A DNA stretch of 50,086 nt from Desulfobulbaceae bacterium (GCA_011389815.1 JAABTP010000011.1:1-50086), one strand, 5' to 3'. Positions 1 through 8,457 are shown, numbered from the stretch's first letter. Notes: generated by a model not told the origin, from the sequence alone. Made by a program: numbers and translations.

Positions 1-76
1 GCTCGGCGCCAGGGGCTGGATGTGCCTCCTCTGCCTCTTGCTGCGTAAAAAAAATGAGAGGGGTCTGAACGGTTAC
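1..76 (-). mobile_element. Left terminal repeat, probable end of an IS66-like insertion sequence
   Basis: Bases 1-76 are an exact reverse complement of 50010-50085. Read outward on the minus strand the repeat starts GTAACCGTTCAGACCCCTCT and continues through an A/T run and a GC-rich segment. IS66-family elements are known to end in GTAA, so this is plausibly the outer tip of such an element, with the body lying outside the window. The alternative is a non-IS repeat, or an assembly graph overlap that merely stops at a shared k-mer; the identity stops sharply at base 76/77, as expected for an element-host junction. No transposase of that family is inside the window. Confidence 0.6.
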
Positions 77-603
77 GTCTCTTCTGTTTCCAGCGGCTTC
101 ATAAAACGAAGAAATGATTTCTCATTAACTTGAGCATAGTTGATATATTCTTTTTCCCCTTGTTCAAAAGAATGAAGAGCCTCTTTTTCCCAGAGTGCAG
201 GCTTATTTTCAGGCCGTTTGGGGTCAAGGCTTGTAATACGTCCCTGTACAGAAATGCTATCTTTTCCAAGCTCGTAAACTTGCCTGGAGATATATGCCGG
301 GTTCATTAAAGTATATTTTTTTCCAGCTATTGTTACATCACGATTTTCAATATCAAGGTAAGGATTGGGCTGGTTATACTTAGAGACCGGAACATAGACA
401 CCACCATGCGATACAGCCCATGCCCGATATAACATATCTTTTTCCAAGAACATAAGAGCATGCGTCTCAGCCAGTTGCTGTGTTGTTTTTTTCATATTCT
501 GTTGATTCCAGATCAACAGTAGAAGTAATAATAATGTCCACACAACAAGGGACAAAATCAAGAATTTGACAAGTAAAAAACTGGTAGTTATTTTTGTCTG
601 CAT
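73..603 (-). pseudogene. DUF3365 (Tll0287-like) membrane sensor, truncated at the terminal repeat
   Basis: The 176-residue product has one N-terminal membrane segment (about residues 9-32), then an extracytoplasmic domain with the motifs SHGGVYVP, NPYL and LMNPAYISRQV, typical of DUF3365, a haem-binding sensor domain usually found at the N-terminus of histidine kinases or diguanylate cyclases. Family members normally continue after the FMKP motif into a CxxCH-type haem motif and then a signalling module. Here the reading frame stops immediately after FMKPLETEET, and the TAA stop is supplied by the GTAA tip of the repeat at base 76. This is therefore the 5' part of a larger sensor gene interrupted by an insertion (inference). 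Start ATG at 603. Confidence 0.75.
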
Positions 604-1302
604 AATTATAAGAAGGCAGTAGTAGTTATTTTGAATCGTTAAGGAACGGGAATTAAATAACTGTCGCTTTTCGAGGCAGCAATGCCTGTTATCACATCAG
701 TCTCTGGGAGACAAATAAGGCAATTATTGAAGAATTATTCCTAAGAATAAAACGTTCCTTTTGCAGCTATATCTGCATCAATTATGCCTGTGTCTTTCGA
801 ATAATACTGTTCAAAAAGTTGTATATTTTGGAATAAAAATTACAATGACTTATTGTAATAGAAATAGATATCTTTATCAGTAATAATAAATATTATACTT
901 ATTTAAAGGAAATATTTTGTTAAAGACAAGAAAAATGAATACTTTTTACACTTTCTGACCGAGGCAGGTACAATATATTCTGTAAAAAGTTAACAGTTCG
1001 AGATGACAAGATATACAGGTATTGTTGATTGGTTATGCAATCTGACAAAACTGTAATGTTGGAAAAAAATACTCATATCGCTATGGCAAAACTTCTTTGG
1101 ATTGCGTAGTGATGGGGATAGGAAGACAAGACAAAAAAGGGGGGTAAAAAAAAACACTTTCTGCTGGCTGTATGCAGGCTTGCTTGCGGGCTACAGTATT
1201 TACGTCATCTGAAAGGGAGCCATGAGTATAACCTGCTGATTTTTGAGCAATCATTGTCAGGATCAGATGACGTTTATGTCATTCCTTCACAAATTCGCCA
1301 AC
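604..1302. other. AT-rich intergenic stretch without a recognisable gene
   Basis: About 700 bp with no ORF of convincing quality. The right part (about 1150-1300) holds an open plus-strand frame without a start codon that resembles nothing I recognise, and an 11-bp inverted repeat, ACGTCATCTGA at 1202-1212 and its complement at 1263-1273, separated by 50 bp. The left part is low-complexity A/T. Probably promoter DNA of the truncated sensor gene plus decayed sequence. Confidence 0.5.
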
Positions 1303-1917
1303 CTAATTTGGTCGAGCCACAATCATCCGGTATTCCCCTTTGCAACACTTTCCTGGTGTTGCTTTGTCGTGTAAAACTGAAAGATTATGATTTTCAAGTA
1401 AAGTAAAGAATTCATTCTCATATGTTGCTTTTCCAAAATCAACGGTGGTGAGATACCTTAATTTGGGTTTGGCAATGTCTAATAACCAGGATTTTTCCTT
1501 AAACATGGTTTGAGAAAATACTATTTCGCCGTTAGGATGAAGGCAGTCCTTTACTTTATCTAAAATCAAGGGCTGATCATTGAACAGCATAAAGCTCATG
1601 CTAAAAAGAACAAAATCATAAGATTTATTATTGGGTGGGGAAAACTGTTCAATAGGCTCATGGTAAATGCTTAAATGATCTTGAAGATCATACTTTTTGA
1701 TGAGGCGCTTACAATTCTTTAAATAAGCTTTATTGATATCTATTCCTGTTATGTTTAGTTGCTTAGATTTAATTACAGGATGAAATGTTTTTAGCATCTT
1801 GCCATTGCCGATTCCAATATCTAAAATACTTGAATCGTGAGGGAAATATTCTAAACAATATTCATAGCCATGATTGGTGAAATCCTTGATGATGTAGTTA
1901 TACAGTAGGTTTCTCAT
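1303..1917 (-). CDS. SAM-dependent class I methyltransferase
   Basis: A 204-residue protein with a Rossmann-type methyltransferase core: motif I is DIGIGNGK (about residues 32-39), the acidic end of strand 2 is GIDIN (about 79-83), and the later motif around FVLFSMSFMLF matches the region where small-molecule methyltransferases hold the substrate. No membrane segment or signal is visible. The substrate cannot be told from sequence; the general fold resembles methyltransf_25/11 enzymes acting on small molecules. The gene stands alone, with the truncated sensor downstream and decayed DNA upstream. ATG at 1917 gives a full-length N-terminus. Confidence 0.75.
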   Translation of the reverse strand: MRNLLYNYIIKDFTNHGYEYCLEYFPHDSSILDIGIGNGKMLKTFHPVIKSKQLNITGIDINKAYLKNCKRLIKKYDLQDHLSIYHEPIEQFSPPNNKSYDFVLFSMSFMLFNDQPLILDKVKDCLHPNGEIVFSQTMFKEKSWLLDIAKPKLRYLTTVDFGKATYENEFFTLLENHNLSVLHDKATPGKCCKGEYRMIVARPN

Positions 1918-2008
1918 TTTCTGATGTAATCCTTTGTCGTGTTATCAAGTAACACCACTAAATTATTTTTTATGCGTAAGTTGCTTTCTAAATAGCTTAT
2001 TAAGTTCT

Positions 2009-2200
2009 TCATGTAGCGTTCTTGCAGTTTCTACCAGAAACGTCAAGTTGTGCAACGAAAGGAAATTCTTGGCCTCGCCAAAGTATGACTCCTTCTTCAG
2101 CGATTAGAGAAGTAATATTGCGTTCGCAGTCCTCAAGGTATTGCTTGCTATATACCTTGATCTCAATGAAGGAGTCCTGTTCGGTTTTTTTGCCATTCTT
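2009..2200 (-). pseudogene. Decayed, frameshifted ORF of unknown family
   Basis: A 63-codon open frame without a start codon ends at TGA 2009-2011. Its translation looks protein-like (contains KVYSKQYLEDCE and VILWRGQEFPF). A second minus-strand frame runs into it from upstream through an A7 run near 2185-2191 and reads NPAWAERMAKK, so a one-base frameshift would join them. I do not recognise the family. The lack of a start and the apparent frameshift suggest the remnant of a gene, but chance cannot be excluded. Confidence 0.3.
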
Positions 2201-2482
2201 TCAGCCCAGGCGGGATTTACAAACAAGTTGTTTGTACAGGTTTTTTTAAGACGACATCCAGTATGCAATATTTGATGAGTTTTTCTTAATCAAGAACGTC
2301 ATTATGACATTATGAACTTTTTAGAGCAACCCGAATTTTTATTTCAAGCAGGACGTGACTGGCCCAAATGGGCAAGAAAAAAAATCAGCATTCATTGCAG
2401 ACCAGGCGAATACTCCGTATAATCACCTCGCAAACTGTATTGAAAGAAACGCCTGACAGCACCTGTGATCCTTAACGAAATC

Positions 2483-3001
2483 ATGACAAAAGCACCTGCA
2501 AATATTATTTTGATCGGCATGCCCGGCTCTGGCAAGAGTACTGTTGGATCCCTCCTTGCCAGCAAGATATCCCGCAACTTTCTGGATACAGACCAGGTTA
2601 TTCAGGAATCACAAGGGCGGGCATTGCAGGATATTGTAAATACAGAGGGACAGGCTGTGCTCCGGGTTCTTGAAGAACACGTCTTGCTGAACCTTACTGT
2701 ACAAAATTATGTCATTGCCACAGGAGGAAGCGCTGTTTACAGTGAGCAAGGCATGGTGCATCTCAAAGCCAGTGGTCTTGTTCTTTTTCTTGATGCAGAT
2801 AAAATCACCTTGGAGTCGAGAATCCATAATTTCAGTTCACGAGGTCTTATCAAGCAACCAGGTCAGACCTTTGCGCAATTATTTGACGAACGTCTTCCGT
2901 TATACAGGAAATATGCAGATATCATCATTAACAGCACAGGGCAGACGCAAGAAGGAGTTTGTGTCGATATTATTGCCGAACTGGAGAAAAATAATATATA
3001 A
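2483..3001 (+). CDS. aroK: Shikimate kinase
   Basis: Phosphorylates the 3-hydroxyl of shikimate with ATP in the chorismate pathway (cytoplasm). The 172-residue product starts with a P-loop GMPGSGKST (residues 12-20), has the shikimate-binding LDTD (about 34-37), the glycine pair in ATGGS, a lid-like arginine in SSRGL, and the C-terminal RLPLYRKYAD typical of the family. The size fits. A GTG at 2465 would add six residues; I prefer ATG 2483 because it sits just before the core strand, although neither start has a strong ribosome-binding site. The TAA stop overlaps the ATG of ubiX by one base (TAATG), indicating translational coupling. Confidence 0.92.
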   Translation: MTKAPANIILIGMPGSGKSTVGSLLASKISRNFLDTDQVIQESQGRALQDIVNTEGQAVLRVLEEHVLLNLTVQNYVIATGGSAVYSEQGMVHLKASGLVLFLDADKITLESRIHNFSSRGLIKQPGQTFAQLFDERLPLYRKYADIIINSTGQTQEGVCVDIIAELEKNNI

Positions 3002-3603
3002 TGAACGAGAAAAAACGACCACGCTGCATCATTCTTGCCATAACAGGGGCCACGGGTATGTTGTATGTCAGAGCCTTACTTGACCTGTTGGCAGATCAGG
3101 ATGTGGCTGTGGATGCGATTATTTCTGATTCCGGTAGAAAAGTCCTTCGGTTAGAGCAGGATATGGGACCTGAAGATCTGCCTGGTATCAAGCGTTGGTT
3201 TGCAGCAGGTAATTTTACCGCCCCTCCGGCCTCGGGATCAGCCCCTTATGATGCCATGATTATCCTGCCCTGTACGGTCGGAACTCTGGGAGCCATTGCC
3301 AGTGGTTTTTCTGGAAATCTGATCCACCGGGCAGCGGATGTCTGCCTGAAAGAGCGGCGGCCCTTGCTTCTTGCTGTCCGGGAGACGCCATTAAATCGCA
3401 CCCATCTCAACAATATGCTGACTCTGCATGATGCCGGAGCAACCATTTGTCCACCCATGCCCTCTTTTTATTTGCATCCTCAGAACCTTCAGGAAATGGC
3501 TCGTCAGTTTGCCAGTCGGGTCTGTGATCAGATCGGGATTCATCTTGAGGGGATGCCTCGTTGGCAGGGTGTTATTTCCAGCTCGTCCCTTGGGGAGAGA
3601 TAA
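3001..3603 (+). CDS. ubiX: Flavin prenyltransferase UbiX
   Basis: UbiX attaches a dimethylallyl unit to FMN to make the prenylated flavin cofactor used by UbiD-type decarboxylases. The 200-residue product shows the family signatures in order: GATGM near the N-terminus (FMN phosphate loop), CTVGTLGAIASG (about residues 90-101), the RRPLLLAVRETPLN stretch (about 119-132) and PPMPSFY near the end. Those cover most of the known active-site elements. It is co-transcribed with aroK through a one-base overlap and ends at a strong terminator. No ubiD is in the window; an aroK-ubiX pair fits quinone or aromatic metabolism, as does the UbiA-like gene at 27979. Confidence 0.93.
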   Translation: MNEKKRPRCIILAITGATGMLYVRALLDLLADQDVAVDAIISDSGRKVLRLEQDMGPEDLPGIKRWFAAGNFTAPPASGSAPYDAMIILPCTVGTLGAIASGFSGNLIHRAADVCLKERRPLLLAVRETPLNRTHLNNMLTLHDAGATICPPMPSFYLHPQNLQEMARQFASRVCDQIGIHLEGMPRWQGVISSSSLGER

Positions 3604-3668
3604 ACAACACAGCATGCAAAAAACAATGAAAACAGAGGGAAAGGGGCAGGATAAACAAAGTACAAAGA

Positions 3669-3699
3669 TAAGGCCGGAACAACAAGTGTTCCGGCCTTT
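3669..3699. terminator. Bidirectional rho-independent terminator
   Basis: AAGGCCGGAACA (3670-3681) pairs perfectly with TGTTCCGGCCTT (3687-3698) around a five-base loop, with T-rich DNA after the right arm and A-rich DNA before the left arm. It lies between convergent genes ubiX and the Bax-inhibitor gene and can serve both. Confidence 0.85.
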
Positions 3700-3743
3700 T
3701 GTTAATATAATAGTTAAACCAGCCTGTCTGAGATTCCTTAATC

Positions 3744-4457
3744 TTAGTCGCGTCCTCCACCAAAAAAGCTGAGTAACATAATAAAAAGATTTATAAAATC
3801 AAGGTAGAGCGCCAAAGCTCCGGTAATCGCACCCTTCTGAACCACATCGTCACCCTGCTGCATAATACCCTGCTCACCTATATTTTTGATCCTCTGAACA
3901 TCATAAGCGGTCAAACCAACAAATACCAGCACACCAACAGCGGATATTGCCAGGTGCAGAGTTGAACTCCCTAAAAACATATTAACCACTGAGGCAAGGA
4001 TAAGCCCGACCAGCCCCATAAACATAAAGGATCCTACCCCTGACAAATCCTTCTTGGTGACCAATCCATAAACTGCCATAGCCCCGAACATGCCAGCAGT
4101 AATCATAAAGGTAGCTGCGATTGATGTGCCCGTATAGCTAAGAAAAATCATAGAAAAAGTGAGCCCATTCAAAGCGGCATACACCACAAACAACGCCGTT
4201 GCCGTATTGGCCCGAATTTTCTCAATACGGGCAGAAAGGTAAACAACGAGACCAATCTCAGCAAGAAAAAGTAACCAATATACTCCTGAACTCGCCATGA
4301 TGTATGCTAGATTAGTATTGGCAGTAAACCAGGCCACAACACCTGTCAAAGCCAACCCTCCCGCCATCCAGTTAAAGACCTTGGCCAGGAATATTGTTGA
4401 AGCCTCCTGCTGCGCCCTGACATTCACTGCGGTATTGCTCGCATACTTTGTTTCCAT
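3744..4457 (-). CDS. Bax inhibitor-1/YccA family membrane protein
   Basis: A 237-residue, very hydrophobic protein with about seven membrane segments and the UPF0005 features: short cytoplasmic N-terminus, a charged loop ARIEKIRANTA, and the C-terminal motif FVGLTAYDVQRIKNIGE followed by ALYLDFINLFIMLLSFFGGGRD. Bacterial members are pH-gated calcium-leak channels or modulators of membrane proteases such as FtsH. I chose ATG 4457 because AGGAG lies 10 nt upstream; an upstream start at 4508 would add 17 residues without a ribosome site. Monocistronic, divergent from the CooC-like gene. Confidence 0.9.
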   Translation of the reverse strand: METKYASNTAVNVRAQQEASTIFLAKVFNWMAGGLALTGVVAWFTANTNLAYIMASSGVYWLLFLAEIGLVVYLSARIEKIRANTATALFVVYAALNGLTFSMIFLSYTGTSIAATFMITAGMFGAMAVYGLVTKKDLSGVGSFMFMGLVGLILASVVNMFLGSSTLHLAISAVGVLVFVGLTAYDVQRIKNIGEQGIMQQGDDVVQKGAITGALALYLDFINLFIMLLSFFGGGRD

Positions 4458-4593
4458 ATTGTATAGTCTCCTGATAAAATTTAAAGGATTTACCACGTTG
4501 TGCCGCACACTCGACTGTCGGCTATACTATAATTATCTCTGATTAATGTAACCACTCTGTTGAAACAAGGCAAGGAATTCAGGAGAAAAGACT

Positions 4594-5352
4594 ATGAAAA
4601 TCGCGATCAGTGGCAAGGGCGGGGTCGGTAAGACAACCATCATGGCGTTATTGGCTGGAGAACTGAAAAGACAGGGGCGTAGGGTGCTGGTTATAGACGC
4701 TGATCCCAGTCCGCATATGGCAGAGACCTTGGGGGTTAAAAATGCACAAGAGGTGAAGCCCATTGCAGAAATGAACACCCTGCTGACAGAACGGGCCGGG
4801 AAAACCCAGGGATCTCCTTTTTACAACCTCAATCCAGAAGTAAATGATCTGCTACAAGATTTTATGCTGGAACAGGATGGCATCCGCCTGATGATTCTTG
4901 GTGCCGTGCAAACAGCCGAAGGAGGCTGTGCTTGTCCGGAAAATCATGTGCTTCGTAAAATGTTAAAAAAGATGCTTCTGAGTGCTGATGAAACCGTTCT
5001 GTTAGACATGGAAGCCGGGGTAGAACATCTGGGGCGGGGGACAGTGGCTGGGGCAGATTGTCTTCTGATTGTGACCATTCCATCCAGATCTGGTATTCGT
5101 ACGGCCCTGAAGATTAAAAAAATGGCCGATGATGTGGGGATACCTCGGGTTTGTTTTGTCGGTAATCTGGTACAGGGGCAGGAGGATGAAAAATTTCTTG
5201 AACAGGAATTGGGAGAACAACCTCTTGTTTGTTTTCCAGACTCACAGGCTGTGCGCCGTGCTGAGCGGGCTGAGCAGGCAATACTTACGATCAAAGAAGG
5301 CTTACAGGAGGTTCCTGGGCAATTGGTAGAAAAGCTTTTCGTTACAGAATAA
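4594..5352 (+). CDS. CooC-type P-loop ATPase (nickel insertion/CODH accessory family)
   Basis: A 252-residue member of the MinD/ParA-like SIMIBI class. The deviant Walker A motif KGGVGKTT is at residues 8-15, VLVIDADPS follows (31-39), and CAC is at 112-114 with a following PENH, which matches the CxC motif that binds nickel at the dimer interface in CooC. Known CooC proteins use ATP to insert nickel into carbon monoxide dehydrogenase. A clear AGGAG lies 9 nt before ATG 4594. No cooS, acsB or cooJT is next to it, so the partner enzyme must lie elsewhere or it serves another metalloenzyme. The downstream gene is convergent. Confidence 0.82.
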   Translation: MKIAISGKGGVGKTTIMALLAGELKRQGRRVLVIDADPSPHMAETLGVKNAQEVKPIAEMNTLLTERAGKTQGSPFYNLNPEVNDLLQDFMLEQDGIRLMILGAVQTAEGGCACPENHVLRKMLKKMLLSADETVLLDMEAGVEHLGRGTVAGADCLLIVTIPSRSGIRTALKIKKMADDVGIPRVCFVGNLVQGQEDEKFLEQELGEQPLVCFPDSQAVRRAERAEQAILTIKEGLQEVPGQLVEKLFVTE

Positions 5353-5357
5353 CGGGT

Positions 5358-5642
5358 TCATATTGAGCAAAGAAACTGCCCTACATCAGAGTTATCTTTG
5401 TACTCGCTGCTCATTGCCTGGCCCACAAGAAAACTTTGAATATAGAGAAAGATGCAAAGAAAACGTGGGCTGGTATGAGTTCTGTTCAGAAATATATGTT
5501 CATCACCAGTTAAAAGAAACCAGCAGGCAACGAGAAGGAAAACAACTGATAACGAACCTAGGGTAACAAAGAAAAGTGTTTCAAATCCATTGATTGTTCC
5601 CTGTTTTTTTTTTCTGCTTAACTGATCTTTTTTTACAACCAT
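5358..5642 (-). CDS. Small hypothetical protein with one membrane segment
   Basis: A 94-residue product: a lysine-rich cytoplasmic start (MVVKKDQLSRKKKQG), one strong membrane helix (about residues 21-44), then an unremarkable tail. I recognise no family. The start is chosen from an excellent ribosome site, GGAGG seven bases before ATG 5642, which argues that translation really begins here. It ends only six bases from the convergent CooC-like gene. The C-terminal half has low conservation-like character and could be read-through after a frameshift. Confidence 0.45.
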   Translation of the reverse strand: MVVKKDQLSRKKKQGTINGFETLFFVTLGSLSVVFLLVACWFLLTGDEHIFLNRTHTSPRFLCIFLYIQSFLVGQAMSSEYKDNSDVGQFLCSI

Positions 5643-5678
5643 ATCAATTCCTCCTTTTTTGGTTCTTTTGTACATCAA

Positions 5679-6022
5679 TTGATCATGGGTACGTTTTGAT
5701 GTTCTGATTTGTGCGGTCAGGATAAGGGGTGTTACTGCTTGATTGTTTTTAATCAGCCAACCTTGTTATTATTACCTTCCTCCTTAAAGATTGAATACTG
5801 CAATCTTGTGTTATTTTTTATACCCATTAAGTCAAGAGTAAAAATTTTTAAATATTTAGCACTATTAATAATAATTATCTTTAAGGGTATTGTAACAGAT
5901 GATTTGCAGATGTCAAGATTGATTCTCTGACAACGAAAAAACAGCGGATTGGGTTATGAGGTGTAAAAAAAGATGGAGATCCTGGTGCTTACATCAGAAT
6001 AAGGGGTAATATTGAAGCGTGT
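5679..6022. other. AT-rich intergenic region
   Basis: About 340 bp between the small membrane protein gene and the end of coaX. It is A/T-rich, with a TCAATTGA palindrome near its left edge and short T runs. I see no RNA gene, no promoter of good quality and no coding frame worth calling. Confidence 0.4.
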
Positions 6023-6811
6023 TCAGCTTTGATGCAACTCATGAATGAGGCGTAGGCCAGTCAGGGTCAGGAGTGGATCAATGTCTGTGATGGAGGAACA
6101 GTACGGTGCAATCAGCTCTGCCATACCACCAGTGGCAATGATATTGACTTCCTCATTTTTTTGTTGCATTTCTTTGTATAAGAGATCAGTCATACGGTCA
6201 ATCATGCCGCCAAAGCCGTACAGCATTCCTGAGCTGATTGCATCAACAGTATTGGTACCTATTACTGAAACAGGATTCTTTCCCAGGTCAATACGTGGTA
6301 ATTTTGCTGTTTTGCCAGCAAGGGCATCAAGGGAAATTCCGATACCTGGATGAATCGTGCCGCCCAAGTACTCTCCTTTTTTGCTGACACAATCAAAGGT
6401 TATAGCTGTTCCAAAGTCAATAACTATCAGAGCAGTTTTAAAAGAATCCCAAGCTGCAACAGCATTGACAATTCTGTCTGCGCCAACTTCTGTCGGGCTT
6501 TCTGTACGGATGATAATGCCAGTATCTATCTGGTGGGAAACAGCCAAAGGAGGGGCGAGGCAGCCGGTAAGATATTTTTCCCCAAAATTGAGCCAGCTGG
6601 TTTCCAAGGTCGGAACAACCGAGCAGACAATAAAGGCGGTGATATCTCCTTGTTTGATACCATCCATCTGAAAGAGGGAGTGATAGCGGAGAGCCAGTTC
6701 ATCAGCAGTGTTATGCCGGTCTGATTTTAACCGCCATTGATGGATCAGGTTTTGATCAGTAAATACACCGCTGACAGTATGTGAGTTACCCACATCAACA
6801 GTAAGGAGCAT
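6023..6811 (-). CDS. coaX: Type III pantothenate kinase
   Basis: First step of coenzyme A synthesis: pantothenate plus ATP to 4'-phosphopantothenate, in an enzyme type that needs a monovalent cation and is not feedback-inhibited by CoA. The 262-residue product has the ASKHA-fold motifs of the family: DVGNS at 6-10 (phosphate 1), GADR at 110-113 (pantothenate binding), DFGTAITFD at 132-140 (phosphate 2) and the GGTIHPG segment just after. The length is typical. The gene is monocistronic in this window. A perfect 14-bp palindrome sits directly before the start codon, in the place of the ribosome site. Confidence 0.93.
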   Translation of the reverse strand: MLLTVDVGNSHTVSGVFTDQNLIHQWRLKSDRHNTADELALRYHSLFQMDGIKQGDITAFIVCSVVPTLETSWLNFGEKYLTGCLAPPLAVSHQIDTGIIIRTESPTEVGADRIVNAVAAWDSFKTALIVIDFGTAITFDCVSKKGEYLGGTIHPGIGISLDALAGKTAKLPRIDLGKNPVSVIGTNTVDAISSGMLYGFGGMIDRMTDLLYKEMQQKNEEVNIIATGGMAELIAPYCSSITDIDPLLTLTGLRLIHELHQS

Positions 6812-6812
6812 A

Positions 6813-6826
6813 GGTTAACGTTAACC
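6813..6826 (-). promoter_or_regulatory. 14-bp palindrome abutting the coaX start codon
   Basis: GGTTAACGTTAACC is a perfect palindrome ending one base before the coaX ATG (6811). It overlaps the position where the ribosome-binding site should be, so protein binding or hairpin formation there would affect translation or transcription. Functional meaning is inferred from position only. Confidence 0.35.
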
Positions 6827-7127
6827 AAGGGAAGAATTTTGTCTTTTGGTTGAGGTGTTCCTGATCTTTCCAAGAGTGAGTAAGAACAGGAGGGACACCT
6901 CTACGAATCTGAATATGATATGAGGACTTCATTATCAAAAAAAAAATCATCTGTCAAATCTCTTGTTCTCTCGCCATATTCTCCTTGTCATTATCTTGCT
7001 CAATTTGTTAGATATTCGGTCCCGAACCAAGGATTCAACTACGCTGGATTCTAACTATGAAATCGTGTACTTTGAAGAATTCCTGTAGTTTTTGTGATAT
7101 CCCTTTACTGAGAAAATATATTCAAAT
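6827..7127. other. Divergent intergenic region between coaX and trmFO
   Basis: About 300 bp, A/T-rich towards trmFO. It must hold the promoters of both divergent genes, but I see no -35/-10 pair good enough to call, and no clear Shine-Dalgarno before the trmFO ATG. Confidence 0.4.
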
Positions 7128-8444
7128 ATGAAAAAAATACAAATAATCGGCGGTGGTCTGGCTGGCTGTGAAGCTGCCTGGCAGGCTGCACAACGCAGTT
7201 GCACAGTTGAACTCTATGAAATGAAACCAACCCGGTTCAGCCCGGCCCATGAGTCAAAGTTATTGGGCGAACTGGTCTGCTCCAACTCGTTTCGTTCCAA
7301 TGCCCCGGATTCAGCAGTAGGGTTGCTCAAGGAAGAAATGCGACGGCTGGGTTCATTGATTATGCGGGCAGCAGAGGCTACAGCTGTGCCAGCAGGGTCA
7401 GCCCTGGCTGTGGATCGACAGGAATTTGCCGCCTTTATTTCACAGGCAGTGGAAGAGCATCCAGGAATCACTGTTATTCGAGAGGAGGTGACCAGCCTGC
7501 CTGAAGTATCCGCAACAGGTTTTCCGGTTATTCTGGCCACAGGTCCATTGACCTCGGAGACCATGACTGCTGCCTTGGTTGAATTAACCGGGGAGCAGCA
7601 TCTGGCTTTTTATGATGCCATTGCTCCGATTGTGGCAGCAGATTCCCTGGATATGGATATCATCTATCAAAAATCCCGCTGGGATGATGAAGGGCCTGGG
7701 GATTATCTCAATTGCCCCATGACAGAGGAGCAGTACCAGCATTTTATTGATGAGCTGGGAGCCGCAAAGACGGTGCCGCTGAAGTCTTTTGAAAAAACCA
7801 AGTATTTTGAGGGCTGTCTTCCCATTGAGGTGATGTGTGAACGGGGCAAGGAAACCCTGCGTTTTGGTCCCATGAAGCCAGTAGGGCTGGCTCATCCCAA
7901 GACCGGAGCCAAGGCCCATGCTGTTGTTCAGCTACGGGCAGAAAACCGGGGCAAGACCATGTATAACCTGGTGGGATTTCAAACCAAGCTTACCTATCCT
8001 GAGCAGAAGCGGGTCTTTCGGACTATCCCAGGCCTGGAAAAGGCTGAATTTGTGCGCTTGGGTTCCATTCATCGTAATACCTTTATCTGCGCCCCAGAGC
8101 TGCTGGATACCTCCTTGCAGATGAAAAAACGCCCCGGTCTGTTTCTGGCTGGTCAGCTCTCAGGGGTAGAAGGGTATGTGGAATCCACCGCAATGGGTTT
8201 GCTGGCAGGTATTAATGCGGCCTGTCTTTTATCAGAGAGGTCAATAATTCCACCGCCCCCGGCCACTGCTCTGGGAGCCTTAATCCATCATCTCACGGAA
8301 ACAGAACCCAAGCATTTTCAGCCCTCCAACGTGAACTTTGGCCTTTTTCCTCCTTTGCAGAAAAAAATGCGTAAGCGGGATCGGGGGCAATTCCGGGCAA
8401 ATCAGGCATTGGAGCTTTTGCAGGAATGGCAGCAGAGGATGTAG
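7128..8444 (+). CDS. trmFO: Methylenetetrahydrofolate-tRNA-(uracil-5-)-methyltransferase TrmFO
   Basis: Makes 5-methyluridine at position 54 of tRNA using methylenetetrahydrofolate and FAD. The 438-residue product begins with the FAD-binding IIGGGLAGCEAAWQA (residues 6-20), then the family block LGELVCSNSFRS with its cysteine (about 46-57), EEMRRLGSLI, CPMTEEQY, and the conserved LRFGPMKPVGL and QLRAENRGKTMYNLVGFQT blocks. The late GQLSGVEGYVESTAMGLLAG closes the FAD domain. Length and motif order are those of active enzymes. It is followed by a hairpin terminator shared with the convergent stress-protein gene. Confidence 0.95.
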   Translation: MKKIQIIGGGLAGCEAAWQAAQRSCTVELYEMKPTRFSPAHESKLLGELVCSNSFRSNAPDSAVGLLKEEMRRLGSLIMRAAEATAVPAGSALAVDRQEFAAFISQAVEEHPGITVIREEVTSLPEVSATGFPVILATGPLTSETMTAALVELTGEQHLAFYDAIAPIVAADSLDMDIIYQKSRWDDEGPGDYLNCPMTEEQYQHFIDELGAAKTVPLKSFEKTKYFEGCLPIEVMCERGKETLRFGPMKPVGLAHPKTGAKAHAVVQLRAENRGKTMYNLVGFQTKLTYPEQKRVFRTIPGLEKAEFVRLGSIHRNTFICAPELLDTSLQMKKRPGLFLAGQLSGVEGYVESTAMGLLAGINAACLLSERSIIPPPPATALGALIHHLTETEPKHFQPSNVNFGLFPPLQKKMRKRDRGQFRANQALELLQEWQQRM

Positions 8445-8457
8445 AGTTCAGCGGAAT

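Noticed and set aside
1150-1390. Open plus-strand frame without start codon overlapping the end of the methyltransferase gene.
   Set aside because: No start, no recognisable motif, and half of it lies antisense to a real gene.
5709-5930. A 73-codon plus-strand frame in the intergenic region before coaX.
   Set aside because: Low-complexity Leu/Ile composition typical of translated A/T-rich DNA, no ribosome site.
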